NCBI GenBank assembly: GCA_000697335.1
Contig: JNEM01012082.1
Location: 1-16,379, forward strand
DNA length: 16,379 nucleotides
Direction of reading: 5' to 3'
Origin: Conidiobolus incongruus B7586
Lineage: Eukaryota; Entomophthoromycota; Entomophthoromycetes; Entomophthorales; Conidiobolaceae
Under the pieces are notes generated by a model. That model was not told the DNA's origin and ran no database searches. It saw only the letters and a list, made by a program, of their open reading frames with translations. Positions 1-8,684 of the stretch are shown here, piece by piece. Positions within the stretch are counted from its first letter, which is position 1, and each line of letters begins with the position of its first letter. The position numbers and the translations under genes were made by a program.

Positions 1-1254
1 TAATAAAAATAATATAAAATTATTAGGGATTTATAGTTTATTATAAAGTTTTAATCTTAAATTATATCTTAGCTAATTTAGGTTAATAATAGTTACTCTA
101 GTTTTGTCTGAATTTTAATTAAATTATATGTTCCTTAATTTATATTTTTAATAAACTCAGTTAGAGCCTTAATATAATATATATATATATCTTATATTAA
201 AATATTTTGATATTTTTTAAATTAAAATAAAATAATCTTTTTTAAAAATAATTTTTATATTATTAATTATTAAAATAATGATAATTAAAACCAATATTCT
301 AGATATTAATAAATTTTAAATAATATCTCTTATAGATCTAAAATAATAGACCTAATTGATAATAGTAAATTGATATAAAATATTATCTTTATAAGTTAAA
401 TGTATATTTTGAATAATTTAAAAATATTTAAGATTAATTCTTATTAATATTAAAATCAAAAACTTTTCAAAATAATTATCTGGTTCCAATATGTTTAAAT
501 AAATAATTAAGCTTTAAAAGATAATTTTTAATAAAAAAATATTATATAAAATGTATATATATAGGTTAAGCCTATATATTCTCTTATTTATTTTTTATAT
601 ATTGTTTTTGAAATTAATATATTTGAAAATTTGAAAAATATTTAATTCCTAATTTTTTTGTTTCTAAGATAATATAACTTAGATGGAAAATTAATAAGGC
701 TAATTAATAATATAAAAAAATATATTTTGTAAAATTGGCTAAATAATAACTATGATAATTCTAATATTATGTTAATATAATTAAAATATTATTGATATAA
801 TGTTTATTTAGCTATTTTGAATATAATTTTTATTAGATTATTAATTTTTTTAATATTATGAATATTTAGATAATAACCATCAATTATCTCTATCTTATCA
901 TTATTTTTATATTAGTATATTTACCCAAAAATTACATCATTTTACTCTAAAGCTTTTATCCTTTAGATGACCTATCATATTTTTAAATATTATCTTTAGT
1001 TGAAAATTAGATAATAATAAAAATGATGTTTTAAGTCTATTTATAACAGGTTAGTAAATCTTTTATAAAATAATAATATCTTATCTTTTTAATAAAGTCT
1101 TTTATCTAGTGTTTTATTTATTAACAATAGTTTACTTATTTCAGCTTATTTTATATATTTCTAATAATTAATATTACAATAATACTATATTTTAATAATA
1201 AATAGCCAAATCATATCAATATATATTTGGTTTAATATTATATGATTTGAATTA
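1..1254. other. AT-rich region without a recognisable gene
   Basis: This stretch is extremely rich in A and T, with stops in every frame and no open segment of useful length. It includes a short TA microsatellite near 173-190 and an imperfect inverted pair around 1208-1249 (aaatcatat ... atatgattt) just before the transposon remnant. The near absence of CG-containing words and the low complexity are what old, RIP-mutated repeats look like in ascomycetes. I could not assign it to an element family. Confidence 0.6.
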
Positions 1255-2510
1255 ATTATATAAAAATATTCTTTATTAGTATAAAAATTAAACAATGGCA
1301 AATTTTTTAATTTTTGATCTTTGAAACATATTATTTATTTTGAAAGATTATTTATAAATAGAATATATAGGAAAATAAATATTTTCAAACTATATATATA
1401 TATATATACATAATTTTAATTATATTTTATTAAAATATTTTAATTTTAAAATTTATATTTAAATATAATTATACTTAAACCAGATAATAATTATCAAAAG
1501 GCTTTTATTTTTATATCTTTAAAACTTAATTATAAAACCTTTAAAATGATTTAAAAACTTGTAAACAGCTTATAAAGATAGTGTTATATTTAAAACTACC
1601 ATATATTTTTAGATTTGTGATTTTAAAGCTAAATAGGATATTATTTATAATTTATTAAAATTTAAAAGATTAATTTCTATTATCACTCTTTTACTTATTA
1701 ATAAAGTAAAAAAAATATATTAAGAAATATTTTTTTATTTTATTTAAAGAATTATTAAAGTAATTTAATATTAATTATATAAGCATATTATATTTACTTA
1801 AGTTTAAACTTAGATTAATTAATAAAAATATAAAATAAATATCTTATAATTTAACAAAAGCTTAAAAGAAAACTAGAGTAGCTATAGCTAAATTAAATAT
1901 ATTAAGGTATAACTAAAAACAAATGTTTTTACAATAGATGCTTATAATTAATAAATCTTAAATTCTTTTATATAATCTTTTATCTAAAAATAAAATAAAA
2001 TATTAAGTTGAATTAAATTAAATTTGTTTATATATTCTAATAGATAAATATTTTAAATATAAATAAATTTTAATTATTATAATAGCTTATAATGGTATAT
2101 AGTTTTTTTATTTAATATCTCAAGAAAATTAATTAATAATAAATTATATATTACTTTTTTAAATAAAATAATTTTTAAATGGTGTTTTTAATATAAATTA
2201 AAAATACCTATTATTTTGCATAATAATTACAAAATATATAAAGCTAAAGCTATAAAAGATTTTATATAAAAAAAACTAGAGAGAGTTACTATATCTAATA
2301 TACTCACCTGATTATAACCTATGTAATTATAATTGTTTTAAAAAATTAAAAAATTAGCTTACAAGAAAAAAAATTCCTCCAAATAAATTAAATTGGTTTG
2401 TGAAACATTAAATTTTAATCTTTAATAAAAAAACTATTTTTTAAGTATTAAAAGCTTATTAAAAGTATAAAAATGAGTTATTAATAATAAAAGAGGCTAT
2501 TAATTTTATA
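1255..2510 (+). mobile_element. Decayed Tc1/mariner-type DNA transposon (copy A)
   Basis: This is a remnant of a cut-and-paste transposase gene reading on the + strand. A candidate start codon lies at 1295 and is followed by a helix-turn-helix-like stretch (IEYIGK, about 1360). Codons 2219-2263 read HNNYKIYKAKAIKDF, matching the family block QDNAPIHKAKAVKDF with the catalytic Asp changed to Asn. SPDYN follows at 2304 and PM at 2318, corresponding to SPDLNPxE. The expected Asp (2222) and Glu (about 2324) positions lie about 34 codons apart, the DD34E spacing of Tc1 elements. VINNKRG at 2477-2497 resembles the family C-terminus VIEAKGG. Many in-frame stops and at least two small indels flanking the SPD motif show it is dead. 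Terminal inverted repeats were not found, so the ends are approximate. A second copy lies at 14735-15530. Confidence 0.7.
1391..1408. repeat. TA dinucleotide microsatellite
   Basis: About nine TA units lie inside transposon copy A. The matching place in copy B (about 14853-14865) has a shorter, interrupted version, so the tract expanded or decayed after the copies separated. Confidence 0.7.
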
Positions 2511-3130
2511 TTATTTATTAAATTCTATATATTGTTTATTAATTTATTTTTTTAATTTTAATTTTAAAATTGTGCCATTATTTAATTTCTACACTAGTAA
2601 TCTAGTTAGTTATTAAATGATTAATTTATAAATTTGTTAATGGGTGAATTAATATTAGAATATAAATAACTCTAAAATCAAATATTAAATATTTTGAAAT
2701 TTTATTATGTTATTGTTTTTATCTTTTCTATTTATCATTCTATTTATAACAAATATAATATTATATAAGTAGTAATATTACAATATACAAATAAAATTAT
2801 TTATTTGTATATTTAATATATTTTTCAATTGATAATTAAAAATTTATCTTATCATTGTTAATATTATAAATTATTAATAAATGGTGATACTTTTAATAAA
2901 TCACTAATATTTGTTATAATGCTAATATTAATTACATTATTTTGAGGTATAATTCATAATACTAATTGACATAAATTATTCAGTATTTAAACTAATAATT
3001 TATATAATTATCTAAATCTCTTTTTGATAAAAAATTTATCAACTTCAAAATTGATAATATATAAAATTGAATATAAATTAAATAATATGAAAAAATATTG
3101 AATCTTGAGTTTATTATATATTTAGCAAAT
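2511..3130. other. AT-rich spacer, nothing recognised
   Basis: This spacer lies between the transposon remnant and the 3' flank of the Stc1-domain gene. It is AT-rich and low in complexity, without an open frame or RNA gene that I can identify. Complexity rises from about 3140 onward, which probably marks the edge of the gene island. Confidence 0.5.
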
Positions 3131-3439
3131 TAAATGATTTATATATAGAGCGCTAATAGAAGTTAATTACCCAATTTAAACTTTAAGAATAAAATTTCTT
3201 AAGGGCAAGGAAATATAACTTATTCGATAAAATATTGAGCGAATCGGGTTATCAATACCAAATTATTATGGTTTGAAACTTGATGCCATGTTCAATGTTT
3301 TGCAAAAATATGATATTAATGAAATAATATGTTATTATTATATAAAGACTCGTATATTATTGAGATATGCAAGAATATAAATAAAAGACTGTATCATCCT
3401 AAGCATCTAATTCTTTCAAGCTGCCTTGTTCCGGTGAGG

Positions 3440-3517
3440 TTAACGATTTAAACTAATTCGACGTCCTGCAGTGGGTTGACCAATTAATTTAATAGCTTCA
3501 GAGGTAGAAGCAAAAAA
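3440..3517 (-). other. Coding-like in-frame extension downstream of the Stc1-gene TAG
   Basis: Directly after the TAG at 3520-3518 the same frame stays open for 25 codons, ending at a TAA (3442-3440). It reads FFASTSEAIKL then IGQPTAGRRISLNR. The composition (Ser, Thr, Ala, Gly, Arg, Pro with varied codons) is like the upstream protein and unlike the surrounding AT-rich noncoding DNA. It could be the true C-terminus cut off by a recent CAG-to-TAG change, a readthrough product, part of an exon reached by splicing I cannot see, or chance. No good donor site that would skip the TAG is evident in the last 150 nt of the gene. Confidence 0.4.
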
Positions 3518-4888
3518 CTACTCATTCCTAACATCCTCTTGGGGTATAACTTGGATTGCGGCAGTTGATTTGTAAGGATGATCGCTAGGGCCAGTAGTGG
3601 AGGAAGGAGCGGGATACTCTAGGGAAGAGACTAGGTAAGGATCACAAGGATCCAAGAAAATTTCACTGAGATTAAAATTTTTATTTCTATAATGACCTAA
3701 GGTTATCACAGGGTGAGTAACATGAGGTTTTGTTGACTGAGAAGATAAAGTATTTTGTTCAGTAATTTTGAGTGGATTCGTAGGCTGATTTGAGTGATTT
3801 ATGAATTCAGAAATTTGGTTATCTATTTGGTTCATTTTTTCTACTTGAATTTCCTTAATGTTTTCATCTAGATCCATATTACTATTATCTTTATAACCCA
3901 TGATATTATTACTGACACCCATAGCAGTATTGTCAACGTCTATGTTATTATCATCGATGTCTATACCATTATTAGGCACATTCACTTTACTATTATTAAC
4001 TTCAAAGGTATTACTTCGAATTTTGTATTGACTCTGAGTTGAAAGATGGTTATGATGAGATCGTCCTCCTGTTGAGGTTCCAAGCTGTGAGGATTGACGA
4101 ATTGACTCTTGGCTAGAAGGAATAGTATGTAATAACCTATTAGCAAATTTATTTCTTGGTAAGAAATTAACAGATGGCTCGTCATCAATGTCCATATCAC
4201 TGGGATCTCTCCTGTTATTGTCACTAGTCAAATTGGGTGAGAAAGTTTCTTGTTCTTTGATTATAGGATTCTTTCGTCCTCGTAAATCCAATAAAGAATA
4301 AATATTTACATCAAAGGGTGGAATACGGGTTATCTCATATTTCGGAATAGATTCAATATTTTGTAATGTATTTATATTAGAGGCATTGGAAGGAATTCTA
4401 GTATAAATAACTTGATTCTCAAGATCATGGGTTGATACATCTTGTTCAGGTTTGGACTGCAGATCTTGGGGTTGTGAATTAGTTGTACAAGGAATGACGG
4501 GACCTCCAGGATCTGAAGATTCCCCTCCTGAGGACTCAACATCTTCTTCTTCATATTTTTTCATGCACTCTAGACAACGAGCCCTATCATTATGAGCCCT
4601 TTGGTTTTTAGCGAACTCATCTAATGGTTTTATTTTTTCACATTGGTAGCAAAGAAGTTCAGAACGTTGTTGAGGAGTGCATTTCTTACATTCAACTCTG
4701 GGAGGATTATGAGAATATCGTTTTTGGGGGTTGGAAAGCTCTTTGATAAGTTTCTTTAATTTTGCATTTGAGAAACCAGATCTATCAAAAGTTTGTTTAC
4801 ATAATCTACAAGTTAATTCACTTGAGTCAAATTCAAAATTATCTGGAGCCAATTCTATAAAATTATATTTGCGCTGAATGTTTGACAT
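3518..4888 (-). CDS. Stc1-domain zinc-finger protein (putative RNAi-heterochromatin adaptor)
   Basis: The protein has 456 residues and no intron is apparent. The N-terminus carries four CxxC pairs (C27/C30, C67/C70, C80/C83, C105/C108) with the hallmarks of the Stc1 domain: CRLCKQTF, VECKKC, LCYQCEKIKPLDEFAKNQR and ARCLECMKKY. This is a LIM-like pair of zinc-binding modules. In fission yeast, Stc1 bridges Argonaute and the Clr4 H3K9 methyltransferase complex. The zinc-finger part contacts Ago1 and a disordered tail contacts the methyltransferase complex. Fission yeast Stc1 is about 200 residues, so this protein is much longer. Residues from about 115 onward are Asn/Ser/Asp-rich and look disordered, with four acidic motifs (MDIDD 232, IDIDD 309, IDVDN 316, MDLDE 338). 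The start at 4888 is the first ATG and lies just before the conserved domain. The domain call is strong. The role is inferred, because many fungal Stc1-domain proteins are uncharacterised. The frame continues beyond the stop (3440-3517). Confidence 0.85.
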   Translation of the reverse strand: MSNIQRKYNFIELAPDNFEFDSSELTCRLCKQTFDRSGFSNAKLKKLIKELSNPQKRYSHNPPRVECKKCTPQQRSELLCYQCEKIKPLDEFAKNQRAHNDRARCLECMKKYEEEDVESSGGESSDPGGPVIPCTTNSQPQDLQSKPEQDVSTHDLENQVIYTRIPSNASNINTLQNIESIPKYEITRIPPFDVNIYSLLDLRGRKNPIIKEQETFSPNLTSDNNRRDPSDMDIDDEPSVNFLPRNKFANRLLHTIPSSQESIRQSSQLGTSTGGRSHHNHLSTQSQYKIRSNTFEVNNSKVNVPNNGIDIDDNNIDVDNTAMGVSNNIMGYKDNSNMDLDENIKEIQVEKMNQIDNQISEFINHSNQPTNPLKITEQNTLSSQSTKPHVTHPVITLGHYRNKNFNLSEIFLDPCDPYLVSSLEYPAPSSTTGPSDHPYKSTAAIQVIPQEDVRNE

Positions 4889-5188
4889 TTATTTCTCTAA
4901 TTTATTAAAATTAATTTGAATGAAAATATCATTTAAAAGTAAATACTATAATGTTAATTACTTAATAATTGTGAAAAATTAATCGGATATTTAATTCAAA
5001 TTATTAATACATTCCCTGTAATATCAAGGTATTAAAATCTCATAGAAAATGAAATCCAAGTTTATGGGATATTTTGGATAAAATTTAGGTCATCTCTATT
5101 TCTAAACAACTCACTATAAATTTAAAATAACCTAAATACTCTATGGGTATTAAGGAATCTTAAACTTGAGTATGTATTCTCATTATGA
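4889..5188. promoter_or_regulatory. Intergenic upstream region of the Stc1-domain gene
   Basis: About 300 bases separate the Stc1-domain start codon from the open segments on the opposite strand, so any promoter here would be divergent. The sequence is AT-rich with several TA-rich tracts. I see no distinctive binding site and cannot place a transcription start. Confidence 0.4.
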
Positions 5189-5888
5189 CAAAGTAAATTA
5201 TATTAGCCTTTATATTTGATTAATATGATTAAATTTAATTTGATTTCAAATTATAATTTGACTATATTAATTTCGAGTTTGTTATTGGTAGTTGATATAA
5301 TAAAAAGTGATTACATAAGCTTGCAAACATATAAAGTTATTTATAAATGGTTGTCATTATTAAATAGCAATCGATTAAATATTTTAGATTTAGCTCACAA
5401 AATACTATATATTTTCTATACTATCTTCAAAATAGTATTTGAAATGATTATAAATGACATACATTTCATTGGTTATCAGTTATTAAATTTTGATTAATTT
5501 TGAAGATTCATATAATTCAAATACAATAAAATTGAGATATGATTTTATTCTTATTAAAAATATAACTGTACAAGAGCATACTCTCATTGATCAAAATAAA
5601 CCAATGATAAATATGATTTTGAATATTAACAATAATTCAAATTTTATTGAGAATACTATGATGATGATACTTCAAGTCTGTTGCAAATTGATCAATCAAA
5701 TATTGAAATCAATTTACTTGAAAATTTTTAATAAAATTTCTATAATTCAGCCACATTCCAAAAAAAGATATACAGAGATCAATAATTCCAGATTTTTAGA
5801 TAGGTATATCATATATTTTTTCCAGTTCAAATTAATGCAACAAAGTTTAATAAAATTTATTACTTTTTTGAATATTATTAATTTCTGA
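5189..5888 (+). pseudogene. Two abutting open segments, unrecognised (decayed or unresolved gene)
   Basis: One frame is open from about 5205 to 5497 (first ATG at 5225). A second frame is open from 5490 to 5888. They overlap by a few bases, so about 220 codons are open in sequence with one frame change. The change falls at a near-duplication (aattttgatt aattttgaag), the kind of site where slippage occurs. In DNA this AT-rich a 130-codon open run is unlikely by chance. The first segment reads WLSLLNSNRLNILDLAHKI and is rich in Leu, Ile, Tyr and Phe, with ordinary codons (TGG, CGA, CAG, GCT). It has two hydrophobic stretches, ILISSLLLVV and ILYIFYTIF. The second is rich in Asn, Ile and Lys and contains HSKKRYTEINNSRFLDR. 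I do not recognise a family. It could also be a spliced gene or a chance open run. Confidence 0.3.
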
Positions 5889-6520
5889 TTAATACACAAT
5901 TCGTATTGATGTCTAAACTTGTCCAAAGCTGATCAAATTTCAGCTCTCTTATAAAAGTTTTGCATGGAGTCTAAAGACCTCAGGAGGGTAAAACCAAACA
6001 CCAATCATAGAAGACTGGCTTGATTGTCTGTTAGATAGCAAAAGAAAATATATTTCTAAGGATATTGATATTTTAATTTATACATGAAATTGAAAGCACT
6101 TGAAATTTTTTAACTTTTATATACAAGTATCCAAAATTACCATATATTTTACTTTTCAAGTACTCCATATAAATGATGACCTTAAATCAAATGTTTTTCT
6201 TGTTTTGTTAAGTAAGATTTGCTTAAATTTATAATAAAACTATCACAACTTTGTTTTTTAATATATTTATTGGTTTTTCTTATAATCCATTAAATTTCAT
6301 ATTTGAAAAGCAAAAATAATAAAATATTGTTTGATTATTAATGAGTGTTTTGTTGTATACCTTATTCAATATGTTTTTTATAAAATTTTTTCTTATAATC
6401 AATTCGAAAACAAATTTCTCTATGAGATTATTCGTTTTATCACTTATTATAAGTTTGATGACAATAAAATCCTTCAAATAGATTTCTCCCTTATTTAACA
6501 AATAATTCGTTAAAAAATAA
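5889..6520. other. Intergenic, no gene recognised
   Basis: A slightly more complex patch at about 5900-6030 (aaagacctcaggagggtaaa) may be a gene flank or an old insertion. The rest is AT-rich. An open run of 73 codons on the - strand at 6280-6501 has no recognisable motif and is Ile/Lys/Asn-dominated, as expected from composition alone. Confidence 0.5.
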
Positions 6521-6544
6521 TATTAACACGTCTTGGAAAAGCCG

Positions 6545-6857
6545 TGTCCGGAATAGTATAAGCAAAAGAGAGAGATCTAGGGAATTCTAGGTAAAGGTTA
6601 GGGAGATAGGGGGTTTATTGGCTTAAGCCAAATAGCTGGGAGGACCCAGATCAAACTCCTTCTGTGTAGAATAGCTCTGTTTCTGGGTTCTATATATAGT
6701 GCATAGAGTAGTAGGTTTCTGGAGTTTTCTGGAGGGTTGTATCATTAGCTGATTAAAGGATAGGGTTGAAGTGGTTGGTCACGTGAGGGGGGAATGACCC
6801 TTATATTCAGTTGAAGTAAGCATATTACGTGGGAGAAGAGTCACCTGACTCGTGACA
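6545..6857 (-). mobile_element. Solo LTR-like element (LTR retrotransposon remnant)
   Basis: This compact block is clearly richer in G and C than everything around it. On the - strand it begins TGTCACGAGTCAGGTGAC and ends CCGGACA, giving the TG...CA ends of LTRs. It also has a TATA-like stretch (ctatatatagaaccc, near 6690) and a downstream AATAAA in ccaataaaccccc (near 6615), in the order expected for an LTR promoter and polyadenylation site. No internal region or partner LTR lies beside it, so a solo LTR is the simplest reading. A clean target-site duplication was not seen. The left end could lie up to about 20 bases further out, at 6524, where an aatat flank matches aatat at 6857-6861. Family (gypsy or copia) cannot be told. 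It looks younger than the transposon copies. Confidence 0.5.
6839..6857. repeat. Near-palindrome at the end of the LTR-like block
   Basis: GTCAC (6840-6844) and GTGAC (6852-6856) form an inverted pair around an AP-1-like core (ctgactc). It sits exactly at the proposed 5' end of the LTR on the - strand, where terminal or regulatory sites are expected. Its function is inferred. Confidence 0.4.
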
Positions 6858-8684
6858 ATATGTTCTAAATATATATCAAAATTAAAAATTCGAATTATTT
6901 CCTTAATTACTTTCTATTTCAAAGCTTATTTACCACTTTTAATCTCTAATAACAATATGTTATCAAGACAAATTTCGCCAAGCTTTGTCTTATTATTAAT
7001 GATCATAATTAAGCTTCTTTAATAATGGTTCAACTGCTCCAATTAGCTCTATATCAAAATAACTATTATTAAAACACTCTTTTTCTTTCAATATTTAAAA
7101 TAAATTTATATTTAATTTTTTAGGTTCTATATCCTTAATCTGAATTTTAATTTCAGTTTAACATAATAATTATATATTATTAAAGTACTATTCATTTTCT
7201 TATTTAATTATTAATAAATTCAAATATCTAATAATTCATATTTCTTAACGCAAACTTTATTCAAACATTTGGCTATTATTTTTCTTATAATTTGAGATAT
7301 AATATTCTTTGGAATCTGAGTAAAACATTTATATCCAGTTTGTTTTAATCTCAAAAATTATATGAAAGTTTTTCAAAGCAGGAAATAATCTGATTATTTG
7401 ATTTTTGTCGCTCTTCTTTCATTTCTTTGTTATTTGTTAATTTCTTTTTCAATGAATATAATTTATCATATTTTGATATAAAGTAAATACGAACTATAAA
7501 AAGGTTATTAATAAGTTCCTTTGTTAAGTCGTAATTTTTGATTTTTTGACTAAGAATAATATTATCTATTTTATAAAAATAAATTTTTAAACCTTGAACT
7601 TATAATAGAAACGCTTATTTTCATTGGAAATAATAATTTCTTTGTATCCTTATTTTACTTAAATGTATGCTATAATATTTGTAATAAAGCCTTAATTTAA
7701 TATCTCAGATAATTTTATATTCAAGGAACTATTCTTTGAGCTACCAACTTTATTATTCGATGTATTAATTTTGATATCTTGGAAAAAAATTGTCGCATAT
7801 ATGTTTTGAGTTAGTCATTGGTTTCTCTTTGATTAAACATTTATCAAATATTGGAGACTAAATAAATTTTGAGTTTATTTATAGTTTAAATGATTTTAAC
7901 TATTTATGTTTTATCCCCATATATATATATTTAATAAGATCCCAACTTGATTTTATATATAAGAGATAAAATATAATTAAAATTGTTTATATTTGACTCA
8001 AAATAACAAGTATGTGATTGATAATGTATGATTTTAAACTAATCATTATTATAAAATGATATCTCAGTTTTTATGATACAAGTGATAATTTATCTAAGCC
8101 TTGATTAAATATTGATAGAGGTGCTCAAAATCAGTGGAAATTTCAGAAATGTCTGAACAAATACTACTACAAGTTTAAATTTATCTTATAGACTTTAAAA
8201 TTTCAAGAATTTTAGTCAAATTAATAAAAATAACTATTTAATTTTAGATTATTGAACTAAATATTATTTTTATTTTATATATCAATTCATTTATATTTTA
8301 TCACAAGATAAAATTGTGAACCTATTTCTTTTTGGAAACCTATATATATCGTTCACATTTTCACATTTCAAAATATAATAATCTATTAGTTATGAATTTG
8401 AAAATAATATTGAGAGGTATTAAATGGATATATTCATATTATAAACTTAAAAGTTGAAACAAATGAAATATGATTCAATAGAATATAATGCAATGTTTCA
8501 TCTTAAATATGGTTTTTTATTTGGTTTACATTGAATAAAAATATTTGATCATTTTAATTTTGGTATAGATATATAATTATCTAGAGGTAGAATTAATACC
8601 TCGATTGATGGATTAAATATATTTAATTCAAATGAATATTAGTGAAATTCAAATCTGAATTAATGAACTTATGCGAAAGAACAG
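6858..8684. other. AT-rich spacer downstream of SPT7
   Basis: These 1.8 kb show no open frame with a recognisable domain, no tRNA-like cloverleaf and no clear repeat shared with the rest of the window. The part next to 8685 must contain the SPT7 3' untranslated region and its polyadenylation signal. Several AATAAA-like words occur on the - strand but the composition makes them uninformative. Confidence 0.5.

Noticed and set aside
173-190. TA microsatellite as an origin or AT-rich regulatory site
   Set aside because: Such tracts are expected throughout this composition and nothing distinguishes this one.
3230-3255. A possible tRNA B-box on the - strand (cccgattcgctc)
   Set aside because: No matching A-box, acceptor stem or anticodon arm can be laid out around it.
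6280-6501. 73-codon - strand open run
   Set aside because: Its Ile/Lys/Asn-dominated composition and lack of motifs are what chance gives in DNA this AT-rich.
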